Both the position numbers and the translations under genes were made by a program. This document shows, one piece after another, positions 40,611-49,104 of a stretch of DNA of 64,000 bases (positions are counted from its first letter, which is position 1; every line of letters begins with the position of its first letter). Source of the stretch: Acidobacteriota bacterium. Lineage in GTDB: Bacteria; Acidobacteriota; Thermoanaerobaculia; Gp7-AA8. The stretch covers positions 1 through 64,000 of the forward strand of contig JAJXWV010000090.1 of the NCBI GenBank assembly GCA_021781455.1. Reading direction: 5' to 3'. The notes under the pieces were generated by a model that saw nothing but the letters and a program-made list of their open reading frames with translations, made no database searches and had not been told where the DNA came from.

Positions 40611-41611
40611 CCTACGACGCTCTGCGACGGCTGCTGTTCCGGCTCGATGCCGAGTCGGCTCACGAGCTGGCCGTGGAGAGCATCGAGCGCCTGCAGCAGA
40701 TCCCTATCGCCCTGCGCGCCATCGAGCGTTTCTGCCGCCCACCGGCCGCTGCGAGGCGCGAAGTCCTCGGTCTCCCCTTCGCCTCGCCGATCGGAATCGC
40801 GGCCGGTTTCGACAAGAACGCCTTGATGATGCCGTTTCTCACCGCGATCGGTTTCGGGTTTCTCGAAATCGGCACCGTCACGCTGCGCCCGCAGCCCGGC
40901 AATCCGCGGCCGCGCCTGTTTCGTTATCCGAAGGAGCGGGCCCTCATCAACCGCATGGGATTCAACAACGACGGCGCGCTCGTCGTCGCGGAGCGGTTGA
41001 AAGTGTGGCGCGCGACCGCTGAACGGCAGCCGCCGCTCTTCGTCAACGTCGGGAAGAATCGCGACGTGCCTCTCGACGCCGCTGCCGAGGCCTATGCCGC
41101 CTGCTGGTCGAAACTCGAGCCGTTTGCCGACGCCGGCGTGCTCAACCTGTCCTCGCCCAATACGCCGTCGCTCCGCGAGCTGCAGCGTCCGGAACACCTG
41201 TCGCACATCCTGGGCACGGTGAGCTCGGGCAAACCGCTGTTCGTGAAGATCGCGCCGGACATCGACGACGTGATGCTTGGCGAGATCTGCGACATCTGCG
41301 CAGGCGCCGCGAGCGGAATGATCTGCACGAACACGACCGTGGATCGCATGCCCGGGATGGCGGAACCGGGCGGCCTCTCGGGCCGGCCGCTGATGGCGCG
41401 GTCGACGGAAGTTCTGGCGCGCGTCCGCAAACGGGTCGGTCCGCGGTATCCGCTCATCGGAGTCGGAGGCGTCTTCACCGTCGACGACGTCCGTGCGAAA
41501 TTCGACGCCGGCGCCGACCTCGTGCAGCTTTACACCGGGTTCATCTACGAAGGACCGCTTGCCGTCGCACGACTGGCCCGCGAGCTCACCACGTCTACGC
41601 GCCGCAGGTGA
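40607..41611 (+). CDS. pyrD: Dihydroorotate dehydrogenase (class 2, quinone-linked)
   Basis: Fourth step of pyrimidine synthesis, membrane-associated with quinone as electron acceptor. The 334-residue length, the N-terminal helical extension (YDALRRLLFRLDAESAHELA) and GIAAGFDKNA, INRMGFNNDG, NLSSPNTPSLR and the FMN-site GVGGVFT mark class 2. The 3-prime end overlaps the antisense glycosyltransferase gene by 67 bp. Confidence 0.95.
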   Translation: MTYDALRRLLFRLDAESAHELAVESIERLQQIPIALRAIERFCRPPAAARREVLGLPFASPIGIAAGFDKNALMMPFLTAIGFGFLEIGTVTLRPQPGNPRPRLFRYPKERALINRMGFNNDGALVVAERLKVWRATAERQPPLFVNVGKNRDVPLDAAAEAYAACWSKLEPFADAGVLNLSSPNTPSLRELQRPEHLSHILGTVSSGKPLFVKIAPDIDDVMLGEICDICAGAASGMICTNTTVDRMPGMAEPGGLSGRPLMARSTEVLARVRKRVGPRYPLIGVGGVFTVDDVRAKFDAGADLVQLYTGFIYEGPLAVARLARELTTSTRRR

Positions 41612-42957
41612 CCGGCGACTCGCGGGATCAACTCCACCATGCCCGCCGCGACAGCCGCGAAATACATGGGCAGATAGGCCAGGGCATATCGCAATGAGGT
41701 CTCGGGAATCGACGCGGTCAGCGTGAAATAGCCGATCGTCGCCACGATCAGCAGCGCCAGCGGCCTGTCGCGGCGGCGGATGGCCCCGACACCGGCGACG
41801 GCGATGACCAGCGTCAGGAACATCAGCCAGACGAACGCGGCGTACGCCTGTCGCGGGATCCACGAGTAGTCGAGAGCCACGGTGGCCGGCTCGAAGAGCA
41901 GAAGCTCGACGACTCCGCTGAATACGATCTCCGCCAAGGCCACCGGGTGCTGTCGCAGCAGATGGATCGCCAGGCGCCTCTCGTACACCGACTTTTGCGC
42001 CGTGTTCAGCTGCCTCGGATCGAGGCCGTCGGCACGGGCGAGCGCCATGGCCTGGTAGAACAGTGGCAGTCTGGCGCGATGCAGCGGCGCCCGGTATCCG
42101 AACTGTTGCTGCGAGGCCGTGAGTCGATAGAGATCGGATGAGTTGCGCGTGACGTGAACGCCCGCGGCCCACTGGAGCAGCAGATTTTCGGCCGCGCTGG
42201 TGCTGAATGTGGCCACTCCGGCGGCTCTGAGATTCCGGTACGTCCACGCCAGCGGCAGGATCAGCGAGGCGATCAGAAGAGCGGTGAGGAGCGCGGCGCG
42301 CCTCTTCACGCAAAGGAAGACGACGACCGCGACCGGCACCGCGAAGTAGATCGCGATCGGTCGCGTCATCGTGGCCAGCCCGACCAGCAGTCCCGCCGTG
42401 GTCATCAGCGGTACCGACTCCTCGTGGATGGCGAGATCAGTAGCAATGATCGCCGCCAGCAGAAGGGCCGTGAACAGCGTCTCGGAAAGAATCTCGCCCG
42501 CCACCTGTGCGGCATGAGGAAACCAGGCGCAGAGGAGCGCCGCGACAAGTGCGATGCCGCGCGATCGGGTGGCGTGCAGCAGGAGGAGATAGAGCGCGAT
42601 CGCCACGGCGAGGTTCAGCAGTTCCTGGAAGACGATGACGCCGCGCAACCCGCTCCCGGCGGCCAGAAAGAACGCAATCAAAGCCGGATAGACCGGTGGT
42701 CTGAGCGTCTCCGGGCCGGGCGTGCGCGGGTACCCGGGGATCGACTCCGTGAATGTGGCGGCTGCGCCCTTGCCGCGCAGGCCTCGGCCGGCGAGGAGAT
42801 TCTCGGCTGGAACGATGTAGCTTCGGCTGTCCGGGCTGATCGCCTCAGCGTGCCCGCGGAGAAAGGGGAGTGCCGCGGCGATCGCGACGAGCGCGATCAG
42901 GACGATGTCGATGGCCGTCGTATGTCGTCGCACTCGATCCATCGCCTCTGCCGGCAT
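41545..42957 (-). CDS. Polytopic membrane glycosyltransferase (ArnT/PMT-like)
   Basis: A 470-residue protein with about ten membrane segments. The first periplasmic loop has acidic DSRSYIVPAENLLAG, typical of GT-C-fold transferases that use polyprenyl-phosphate sugars, and the loop PRTPGPETLRPPVYPAL resembles dolichyl-P-mannose-type enzymes. Probable substrates are lipid-linked sugars for envelope glycan or protein modification, not identifiable further. Start ATG 42957 or 42942. Overlaps pyrD at its 3-prime end. Confidence 0.75.
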   Translation of the reverse strand: MPAEAMDRVRRHTTAIDIVLIALVAIAAALPFLRGHAEAISPDSRSYIVPAENLLAGRGLRGKGAAATFTESIPGYPRTPGPETLRPPVYPALIAFFLAAGSGLRGVIVFQELLNLAVAIALYLLLLHATRSRGIALVAALLCAWFPHAAQVAGEILSETLFTALLLAAIIATDLAIHEESVPLMTTAGLLVGLATMTRPIAIYFAVPVAVVVFLCVKRRAALLTALLIASLILPLAWTYRNLRAAGVATFSTSAAENLLLQWAAGVHVTRNSSDLYRLTASQQQFGYRAPLHRARLPLFYQAMALARADGLDPRQLNTAQKSVYERRLAIHLLRQHPVALAEIVFSGVVELLLFEPATVALDYSWIPRQAYAAFVWLMFLTLVIAVAGVGAIRRRDRPLALLIVATIGYFTLTASIPETSLRYALAYLPMYFAAVAAGMVELIPRVAGHLRRVDVVSSRASRATASGPS

Positions 42958-43065
42958 TGTAGCGGGCGGCGGTGGAGAGTCTTACTTGATAGGTTGTGAG
43001 CCGCAAACGAACGCAGAATGAAGAGGTTCGAATTGACCCAATGAGACAAAAATCGAAGGGCCATC

Positions 43066-43096
43066 CTGTCATTCCGAGCGTTAGCGAGGAATCTGG
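43066..43096. repeat. Short palindromic repeat GTCATTCCGAGCG type
   Basis: ATTCC and GGAAT (43071-43075, 43088-43092) flank a GAGCGTTAGCGA core. This is the short form of a palindrome widespread in many genomes. It lies in the 252-bp gap upstream of rlmB, which holds no other visible gene. Confidence 0.6.
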
Positions 43097-43209
43097 GCGG
43101 GAGGGTGGCGCGCGATCGGTACCGCAACTGCCTGTGGCTGGATAGGCCCGGTGCGTCGAGCGATCCGGCATTGTCGCGGGCGGCGCCGGCCGATAGACTC
43201 GCCCGAAGC

Positions 43210-43923
43210 GTGATCATCTACGGAGCAAATCCCGTCCTGGAGGCCGTTCGCTCGCATCCGGCACGCGTCCGCTACGTCGCCGTGGTGCGGGAGCAGAGCG
43301 GCCGTCATCGGCGCATCGTCGACGAAGCGAAAGGCGCCGGCGTGGCCGTTCGCCACCTGCCGGCCGAACAGATCGAGCGGCTGGCCGGGCGTGGGGTTCA
43401 CAACGGCGTCGTCGCGGAGATCTCCGAGGCCGGCTACGCCGATTTCGACGAAGTGGTCGAGCGCGAAACAACGAAGTTCGTTCTCCTCCTCGACGGCATC
43501 ACCGATCCGCAGAACCTCGGCGCCATCCTGCGCGTGGCCGACGGCTTCGGAGTCGATCTCGTCGTCATTCCCGAGCACGAGAGTGCCGGCCTCACCTCGG
43601 TGGTCGTCAAGGCTTCGGCGGGCGCATCCGAGTGGGTGCCGGTCGCGCAGGTCACGAACTTGTCCCGAACGATCGAGGATCTGCAGAAGCGCGGCTACTG
43701 GATCTATGCCGCGGCCGGCGAAGGCGACGCCCCGGAGTCGATCGACTTCCGCGGCAGAGTCGCGCTCGTCCTCGGCAACGAAGGGAAGGGCATCCGCCGG
43801 AACGTGCTCGACCACTGCGATCGCGTGGTGACGATCCCGATGCTCGGCCACGTCGATTCGCTGAATGTCGCCACCGCGGCGGCTGTGTTGTGCTACGAGG
43901 TGGCCCGGCAGAATCGCGGGTGA
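43210..43923 (+). CDS. rlmB: 23S rRNA (guanosine-2'-O)-methyltransferase RlmB-like (SpoU family)
   Basis: A 237-residue SPOUT methyltransferase: N-terminal substrate-binding domain (VIIYGANPVLEAVRSHP), then the trefoil-knot domain with LDGITDPQNLGAILRVADGFG, VLGNEGKGIRRNV and IPMLGHVDSLNVATAAAVLCYE. RlmB methylates G2251 of 23S rRNA; the closely related TrmH acts on tRNA, so the exact substrate is assigned by similarity. It starts at GTG 43210; the in-frame extension from 43105 overlaps the repeat region. Confidence 0.88.
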   Translation: MIIYGANPVLEAVRSHPARVRYVAVVREQSGRHRRIVDEAKGAGVAVRHLPAEQIERLAGRGVHNGVVAEISEAGYADFDEVVERETTKFVLLLDGITDPQNLGAILRVADGFGVDLVVIPEHESAGLTSVVVKASAGASEWVPVAQVTNLSRTIEDLQKRGYWIYAAAGEGDAPESIDFRGRVALVLGNEGKGIRRNVLDHCDRVVTIPMLGHVDSLNVATAAAVLCYEVARQNRG

Positions 43924-43933
43924 GCGCTTGGAC

Positions 43934-46252
43934 TCACGGCGTGCCGTGACGGCGCCGGAATCGGTCGCTCAACGCGATCACGGCGATGGCGAGGATCGAA
44001 ATCGTCGACACCAGCATCGAGGTCGCAACAACGGGATTCGAATAGCGGAACGCGACATGGTGCCGGCCGCCTGGGACCACGACGCCCTGGAATGCGAGAT
44101 TCGACGGCTCGATCGCGGTGGGTCGACCGTCGATGGCAGCTTGCCAATAGCGATGTCCGGTGATGGCGACGACCAGGAACGAAGGGCCGGCCGCAGTCAC
44201 GTCGAGGTCGACCGCGTTGGCCGATTCTCGTGCGGCGATCACGCGCCCCGGCGCCGGGTGGAAGGGTGCGAACGGAACGAAGGCGGCGCGGGGCGACAGC
44301 ACAGACGATCCCAGCAGCACATCGCGGATCGCTTCGACGCTCGGGGCGTGCACCAGCGAGTCGGCGAAGTAGTAACGCTCCGCCGGCAACGGGATGATGC
44401 GCACCGGCATGAAGGTCCGCAGGTCCGATTCCGTCCTGATCGATGCGGGATCGACGCGCCGCTCCGCCGCAACATGGGTGACCCCGGCCATGTGCAGCAT
44501 GAGATCGGTCCGGTCGCTCCGGCCGAAGGATCTCAACGAAATGAACAGCCGCGTGAAGTCGGTGGTCGTCGTCAGGTACGACTCGGTGATGTCGGGCTCG
44601 ATGGCGCTTTCGATCCCCCAGATCGAAGGCATTTCCGGCAGCAGACCGTTCCGCACGCTCCACTGGCTGGCGATGCCCCCGATCCGCGGCTGTTGCGAGC
44701 GGCCCAGGCTGCGGCGCCACTCGAGATCGTTGTAGAGACGCACGGGCTGCCCCGCGGCAGCAAGGGCTGTCGCGGCCGGCGGAGGAGCGTAGTAATCGGG
44801 GTCGATGCGGGGGACCAGTCCGCCGAAACGGCTGAGGACATCCACGGCCACGAACAGCGCGAGGAGGATCGCCCGAACGTCGGCCTGCAACGGAACGACG
44901 AGGATGACGGCCAGCGTGGCTGAAGTCACCGCCGCGATCGCCCAGCCGGTTCTCGAAGCGGCGACGAAAGCGGGACTGGCATTCGCAAACACGAACGCGA
45001 AGAGCCTCGGGTACGCCGTTGTGAGTGAGGTGATCAAAACGGCGGCGGCCATGAACGCGGTGCCGACGGCAAACCGCGCCGTGAGCCTGCGTAGGCCGTC
45101 GTCTTCGAAAAGCCGGTCCCATGCAAGGGCGGCGAGCAACGTCAGGAGAAAGACGGCCGTCGTGATGAACTTCTCCGGGTATCGCAGCGACCGCAGCCCG
45201 ATTGCGTAAAGCAGCGGGAAGACGAATCCGTTCCGTCCGAGAGCGATCAGGAAAGAGACGGTCGCACCGACGCCGATGAAGGCCCAGCCGCGGATGCGGC
45301 GCCCGAGCCCCGCCAGGGCGAGCAGCGTCGCCGCCAAACCTGGATAGAGGCTGAACGCGAATGGCAGCGGGAAGCCCTTCACGAAGCGCGTCCCCCAGTA
45401 CACGGTCCGATCGGCGGCGAAGCGGCCGAAGAAATCGGGGAACAGGGACTCCACCGGCCGCAGCGGCGAGAGGCTCCATAGCGTGACGTGCTCGTACGTC
45501 ATGGATCGACCCCGCGGAGTGTCACGCATCAGGTCGAGCGCGGGGGCGATCTGCACCAGCGCGACCAGGGTGGATGCAATGACGACCAGCCCGATGAGCG
45601 CAACGGCTCGGACGGCTCCACGAGAGCGCAACTCCCGCCAGCCGCGCCAGGCCGCGTAGCCGGCTGCCATCGCGCCGGTTTGCAGGATCATGCTCTGGTC
45701 CGCAGCCAGAAGGAGAACGCCGAGAAAAATGACCGCGCCAGCGAAATCGGCGCGGCGTCGTCGGATCAGAAAGCGCCTGACGAACAGGGCGATCCACGGC
45801 AGGACCGCGGTCGATTCGAGAAACGGGACGAGGTTCGAATACGACGCCAGCAGTCCTCCGAAGGCATAGGAAACTGCGCCGAAGAGTGCGGCAGCGCTAC
45901 GTGCTCCGAGACTCCGGACCAGTGCGTACATGCCCGCCGCAGCGATGGCGTACTGCGCGATGAGCTCCACCTTGAAGGCCATGCCGTACGAAAGGAAGAG
46001 CAGCAGCAGGCGGCCGGGATAGAAGGCGCCGTATCCGGGATTTGCCGCGAGCGGCTGGCCGGCACCCCAGAATGCGTTCCAGAGCGGCAGGTGGCCGGTC
46101 GAGATCACGGACTGGATGATCCACGTGGCGGGGATGTAGAAGCGGCTGACGTCGCGTGCGTAGAAGTTGGTGCCGAGGAAGAGAACATCGGCGAAGAGGG
46201 CGACGAGGATGGCGGCGAGGATGACCATCGCCCGGCGGTCGGTCAGCGGCAT
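43934..46252 (-). CDS. YfhO-type large membrane protein (glycosyltransferase-like)
   Basis: A 772-residue protein with about 12 membrane segments. The N-terminal loop (YIPATWIIQSVISTGHLPLWNAF and GQPLAANPGYGAFYPG) resembles YfhO and other GT-C transferases that place sugars on envelope lipids or lipoteichoic acid. A long periplasmic C-terminal domain follows (residues about 500-740), then one final membrane helix and a basic end (FRRRHGTP). The substrate is unknown. Confidence 0.75.
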   Translation of the reverse strand: MPLTDRRAMVILAAILVALFADVLFLGTNFYARDVSRFYIPATWIIQSVISTGHLPLWNAFWGAGQPLAANPGYGAFYPGRLLLLFLSYGMAFKVELIAQYAIAAAGMYALVRSLGARSAAALFGAVSYAFGGLLASYSNLVPFLESTAVLPWIALFVRRFLIRRRRADFAGAVIFLGVLLLAADQSMILQTGAMAAGYAAWRGWRELRSRGAVRAVALIGLVVIASTLVALVQIAPALDLMRDTPRGRSMTYEHVTLWSLSPLRPVESLFPDFFGRFAADRTVYWGTRFVKGFPLPFAFSLYPGLAATLLALAGLGRRIRGWAFIGVGATVSFLIALGRNGFVFPLLYAIGLRSLRYPEKFITTAVFLLTLLAALAWDRLFEDDGLRRLTARFAVGTAFMAAAVLITSLTTAYPRLFAFVFANASPAFVAASRTGWAIAAVTSATLAVILVVPLQADVRAILLALFVAVDVLSRFGGLVPRIDPDYYAPPPAATALAAAGQPVRLYNDLEWRRSLGRSQQPRIGGIASQWSVRNGLLPEMPSIWGIESAIEPDITESYLTTTTDFTRLFISLRSFGRSDRTDLMLHMAGVTHVAAERRVDPASIRTESDLRTFMPVRIIPLPAERYYFADSLVHAPSVEAIRDVLLGSSVLSPRAAFVPFAPFHPAPGRVIAARESANAVDLDVTAAGPSFLVVAITGHRYWQAAIDGRPTAIEPSNLAFQGVVVPGGRHHVAFRYSNPVVATSMLVSTISILAIAVIALSDRFRRRHGTP

Positions 46253-46472
46253 CGGGTCGCATCATAGAGGTTGGACAGTTTGTCCGTCGCAGAACATGGC
46301 GCCGCGCAACCGCGCGGCGGTAGCAGCCAACCTGCTGCAACGGAATAACATCCCTCTTGCCTCCCGTTTGGCACTTTGCTATAACCCGCAGTTCCTCGGC
46401 CTGCGCCGCCCTAGCTCGTCCTCTGCTCAGTCGGTTCAAGGCTTGATGTGTCTTTGAAATCTTGAAGTTGAT
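46253..46472 (+). promoter_or_regulatory. Promoter of the tRNA operon
   Basis: A -35 TTGCCT (46357-46362) and a -10 TATAAC (46380-46385) with an ideal 17-bp spacer lie about 88 bp before tRNA-Thr. A GC hairpin at 46300-46319 (CGCCGCGC / GCGCGGCG) sits upstream. No gene is visible between the YfhO start and the tRNA. Confidence 0.8.
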
Positions 46473-46548
46473 GCTGGCATAGCTCAGTTGGTAGAGCAGC
46501 TGATTTGTAATCAGCAGGTCGCGGGTTCGAGTCCCGTCGCCAGCTCCA
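46473..46548 (+). tRNA. tRNA-Thr(TGT)
   Basis: A complete cloverleaf of 76 nt with encoded CCA. Acceptor GCTGGCA pairs with TGCCAGC-like 3-prime end (CGCCAGC with one mismatch), D-loop AGCTCAGTTGGTAGAGC, anticodon loop TTTGTAA (anticodon TGT) and T-loop GGTTCGAGTCC. Confidence 0.97.
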
Positions 46549-46556
46549 GTGGAGCA

Positions 46557-46628
46557 AGTCCTGAGTTGAAAGTCCTGAGTCCTGAGTGAGGTCGCCCACT
46601 CAGGATTCAGGACTCAGCACTCAGGACT
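46557..46628. repeat. Heptamer inverted array between tRNA-Thr and tRNA-Tyr (AGTCCTG unit)
   Basis: Left arm of five heptamers (AGTCCTG, AGTTGAA, AGTGAGG) at 46557-46591; right arm of four heptamers (ACTCAGG, ATTCAGG, ACTCAGC) at 46598-46628. The right arm contains CAGGACT, the exact complement of AGTCCTG. Potential hairpin with a short loop filling the tRNA spacer. Confidence 0.96.
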
Positions 46629-46637
46629 TTTCCTTGG

Positions 46638-46724
46638 GGAGAGATGGCTGAGCGGCTAAAAGCAGCAGACTGTAAATCTGCCGGGCCTTGCCCTACGGAG
46701 GTTCGAATCCTCCTCTCTCCACCA
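46638..46724 (+). tRNA. tRNA-Tyr(GTA)
   Basis: 87 nt including CCA, with a 7-bp acceptor stem GGAGAGA / TCTCTCC, anticodon loop containing GTA and the long variable arm of class II tRNAs. Confidence 0.97.
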
Positions 46725-46730
46725 TTTTCG

Positions 46731-46803
46731 AGTCCTGAGTACAAAGTCCTGAGTCCTGAGTGGGGTGTTTCAACTCAGGACTCAGGACTCAGCACTCAGG
46801 ACT
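46731..46803. repeat. Heptamer inverted array between tRNA-Tyr and tRNA-Gly (AGTCCTG unit)
   Basis: Left arm 46731-46765 (AGTCCTG, AGTACAA, AGTGGGG); right arm 46773-46803 (ACTCAGG, ACTCAGC). The same unit order as the preceding spacer with different substitutions. Confidence 0.96.
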
Positions 46804-46810
46804 GAGTCGA

Positions 46811-46886
46811 GCGGGAGTAACTCAGTTGGTAGAGTCACAGCCTTCCAAGCTGTTGGTCGCGGGTTCGAGCCCCGTCTCCCGCTCCA
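46811..46886 (+). tRNA. tRNA-Gly(TCC)
   Basis: 76 nt with CCA; acceptor GCGGGAG / CTCCCGC, anticodon loop CTTCCAA (anticodon TCC), T-loop GGTTCGAGCC. Confidence 0.97.
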
Positions 46887-46893
46887 AAAATCG

Positions 46894-46970
46894 AGTACTG
46901 AGTGAAGAGTGCTGAGTACTGAGTCGGCCGATGCCCACTCAGTGCTCAGCACTCAGTACTCAGCACTGAG
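46894..46970. repeat. Heptamer inverted array between tRNA-Gly and tRNA-Thr (AGTACTG unit)
   Basis: Left arm 46894-46928 (AGTACTG, AGTGAAG, AGTGCTG); right arm 46937-46970 (ACTCAGT, GCTCAGC). Both arms carry matching changes relative to the preceding two spacers (AGTACTG with CAGTACT), so pairing is kept. Confidence 0.96.
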
Positions 46971-46974
46971 AGAA

Positions 46975-47049
46975 GCCCTCGTAGCTCAGGGGTAGAGCAC
47001 GTCCTTGGTAAGGACGGGGTCACGCGTTCAAATCGCGTCGAGGGCTCCA
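46975..47049 (+). tRNA. tRNA-Thr(GGT)
   Basis: 75 nt with CCA; acceptor GCCCTCG / CGAGGGC, anticodon loop TTGGTAA (anticodon GGT). The gene order Thr-Tyr-Gly-Thr matches the E. coli thrU-tyrU-glyT-thrT cluster, but tuf does not follow. Confidence 0.97.
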
Positions 47050-47085
47050 GGTTGACCAGCAAGTGGTTCGGGAGGGGCGGGGGGA

Positions 47086-47163
47086 ATTGAAAATTGAAAA
47101 TTGAAAATTGAAAAGGGATCGCCGCAGGCTGCTTTTCAATTTTCAATTCTCAATTTTCAATTT
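47086..47163. repeat. Heptamer inverted array between tRNA-Thr and rpmG (ATTGAAA unit)
   Basis: Four ATTGAAA units at 47086-47113 and four TTTCAAT units (one TCTCAAT) at 47134-47163, perfect reverse complements. AT-rich, in contrast to its GC-rich surroundings. Confidence 0.97.
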
Positions 47164-47201
47164 GTTCTTCGCGCCGAGCGATCCGTACGGAGATAACAGC
47201 C

Positions 47202-47363
47202 ATGGCACGCGCAGGCAGAGAAATCATCACGCTTCAGTGTACCGAGTGTAAGCGCCGGAATTATTCGACGACCAAGAACAAGAAGACCCAGACCGAGAAG
47301 CTGGAGCTGAAGAAGTTCTGCCGTCACGACCGTAAGCGCACGCTGCATCGGGAAGCGAAATAG
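47202..47363 (+). CDS. rpmG: 50S ribosomal protein L33
   Basis: A 53-residue ribosomal protein: [33 protein letters not shown] and RTLHREAK match the L33 family. The zinc site looks incomplete: a first CxxC (Cys-13, Cys-16) and Cys-40 are present, but the position of the fourth Cys is Asp-43 (CRHD). It sits where rpmG usually lies, before tRNA-Trp and secE. There is no clear SD besides GGAGAT. Confidence 0.93.
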   Translation: MARAGREIITLQCTECKRRNYSTTKNKKTQTEKLELKKFCRHDRKRTLHREAK

Positions 47364-47372
47364 CGGGTTCGC

Positions 47373-47442
47373 GAGATCGCAGATGGCAGGTCGCGGATCG
47401 CAGGTTGTCATTGCCTGCGCTCTGCGATCTGCGCTCTGCGAT
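47373..47442. repeat. Heptamer inverted array after rpmG (GATCGCA / CTGCGAT unit)
   Basis: Left arm 47373-47407 (GAGATCG, CAGATGG, CGGATCG); right arm 47415-47442 (CTGCGCT, CTGCGAT alternating twice). The arms are complementary through ATCGCAG. About 30 bp further on, a bulged hairpin (47471-47505) precedes tRNA-Trp. Confidence 0.93.
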
Positions 47443-47525
47443 CCGGGAGCCGGAAGAGACTCATGGAATAACCCGCCAAAGCTGAGCTTTCTCAGCCTTT
47501 TGCGGCAATCGGGGATGTCCGCCAC

Positions 47526-47601
47526 AGGCCAATAGCTCAATTGGTAGAGCAGCGGTCTCCAAAACCGCAGGTTGGGGGTTCGAGCCCCTCTTGGCCTGCC
47601 A
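47526..47601 (+). tRNA. tRNA-Trp(CCA)
   Basis: 76 nt with encoded CCA; acceptor AGGCCAA / TTGGCCT, anticodon loop CTCCAAA (anticodon CCA). Located just before secE, its conserved place. Confidence 0.97.
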
Positions 47602-47688
47602 GCACCGAAGTGAATGCGGCCAGCGGCCGTTGATCGGAAGTGATCGACGGGCGTTGACCAGTACTGTCTGTTGGGAACCGGAGCAGGG

Positions 47689-47946
47689 ATGGAAGCAGCC
47701 ATGGATGAGAATCCGATCGTCGGCAAGCCGAAAGAGTGGTGGACGTCGACGCGCGAATTTGTCCGCGATACCAACGCGGAGATGAAGAAGGTCACCTGGC
47801 CGAGCCGCAACGAAGTCGTCGGCACGACCGTGGTCGTGCTCGTGGCGACGATCATCTTCGCCGTCTACCTCTGGGGATGCGACGTCGTCTTCTACAAGAT
47901 GATCGACTTCCTGTTCACGAAGTTCGGATCAGGAGTGGGCGCCTAG
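47689..47946 (+). CDS. secE: Preprotein translocase subunit SecE
   Basis: An 85-residue single-span SecE: N-terminal amphipathic helix with EWWTSTREFVRDTNAEMKKVTWPSR, then membrane helix VVVLVATIIFAVYLWG. It clamps SecY in the Sec channel. ATG 47689 has GGAG five bases upstream; an ATG at 47701 is the alternative. nusG begins 15 bp after the stop. Confidence 0.95.
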   Translation: MEAAMDENPIVGKPKEWWTSTREFVRDTNAEMKKVTWPSRNEVVGTTVVVLVATIIFAVYLWGCDVVFYKMIDFLFTKFGSGVGA

Positions 47947-47961
47947 AGGCGCTCTTCAAAA

Positions 47962-48555
47962 ATGCCGGAAGCAGCAACGGGTCAGAAGCAGTGGTACATC
48001 GTCCACACCTACTCCGGGTTCGAGGAGCGGGTGCGCGAGAATCTCGAGCAGCGTGTCGATGCTCTCGGCATGCGTGCGAAATTCGGGGAGATCAAGATCC
48101 CGACCGAGACGCTCGTGGAGATGAAGGGGGGCAAGAAGCGCGAAGTGCAGCGCAAGTTCTTCCCCGGCTACATCCTCGTGGAGATGGAGATGTCGGACGA
48201 CGCCTGGCACCTGGTGAAGAACACTCCCAAGGTGACGGGCTTCGTCGGGACGGGCAAGAAACCGACCCCGCTGACTCAGGAAGAAGTCGATCAGATCCTG
48301 ACCCAGGTCGTCACCACCAAGGAAAAGCCCAAGCCCAAGCACGTCTACGAGCACGGCGAGCACGTGCGGATCATCGACGGTCCGTTCACGAACTTCACCG
48401 GAGTGGTCGAGGAAGTGAACCTCGACCGCAACACGCTCAAGGTCATGGTCACGATTTTCGGGAGGTCCACGCCGGTGGAGCTGGACTTCCTGCAGGTCAA
48501 CCGCTTCGACCCGTCGGAAGAGGGCGGGGGGGCGGCGGCGGGGCAGAAGAGATAA
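47962..48555 (+). CDS. nusG: Transcription termination/antitermination protein NusG
   Basis: Processivity factor that bridges RNA polymerase to Rho or the ribosome. The 197-residue protein has the NGN domain ([43 protein letters not shown]) and the C-terminal KOW domain ([22 protein letters not shown] in parts). Normal length, ends in a short Gly-rich tail. Confidence 0.97.
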   Translation: MPEAATGQKQWYIVHTYSGFEERVRENLEQRVDALGMRAKFGEIKIPTETLVEMKGGKKREVQRKFFPGYILVEMEMSDDAWHLVKNTPKVTGFVGTGKKPTPLTQEEVDQILTQVVTTKEKPKPKHVYEHGEHVRIIDGPFTNFTGVVEEVNLDRNTLKVMVTIFGRSTPVELDFLQVNRFDPSEEGGGAAAGQKR

Positions 48556-48564
48556 GCAACAGAT

Positions 48565-48664
48565 AAATGTTGAATGTTAAATGTTGAATTATGAATGTTG
48601 AATTAACGCAGGCATTCACATCGACCATTTAACATTCAACATTTAACACTCAACATTCAATATT
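48565..48664. repeat. Heptamer inverted array between nusG and rplK (GAATGTT unit)
   Basis: Left arm 48565-48606 (AAATGTT, GAATGTT, GAATTAT); right arm 48631-48664 (AACATTC, AACATTT, AACACTC). AACATTC is the exact complement of GAATGTT. AT-rich, placed 15 bp before the rplK ATG, in the region where L1 usually binds the rplKA leader. Confidence 0.96.
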
Positions 48665-48678
48665 AAGGTTTAAAAGCG

Positions 48679-49104
48679 ATGGCTAAGAAAATCACCGGTT
48701 ACGTGAAGCTCCAGATCCCCGCCGGCCAGGCCACTCCGGCCCCGCCCGTCGGCCCGGCCCTCGGCCAGCAGGGCGTCAACATCATGGAGTTCTGCAAGAC
48801 CTTCAACGCCCGGACGCAGGCACAGGCCGGTCTGATCATCCCCGTGGTCATCACGGTGTACAGCGACCGCACCTTCACCTTCATCACCAAGACCCCGCCG
48901 GCCTCGATCCTTCTGCTCAAGGCCGCCGGCATCCAGAAGGGTTCGGGCGTGCCGAACAAGAACAAGGTCGGCAAGGTCACGCGAAAGCAGGTCGAGGAGA
49001 TCGCCAGGACGAAGATGCCGGACCTCAACGCCGCATCGCTCGACGCTGCGATCAAGACCGTCGAGGGCACCGCCCGCTCGATGGGCATCGAAGTACAAGG
49101 ATAG
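48679..49104 (+). CDS. rplK: 50S ribosomal protein L11
   Basis: A 141-residue protein of the GTPase-associated centre. Typical segments: [38 protein letters not shown], and the 23S-binding C-terminus with [14 protein letters not shown] and SMGIEVQG. Full length. Confidence 0.98.
   Translation: MAKKITGYVKLQIPAGQATPAPPVGPALGQQGVNIMEFCKTFNARTQAQAGLIIPVVITVYSDRTFTFITKTPPASILLLKAAGIQKGSGVPNKNKVGKVTRKQVEEIARTKMPDLNAASLDAAIKTVEGTARSMGIEVQG

Noticed and set aside
46557-46970. Interspersed repeats between tRNAs as a CRISPR or group of att sites
   Set aside because: The repeated unit is a heptamer in complementary arms; there are no unique spacers and no integrase gene nearby.
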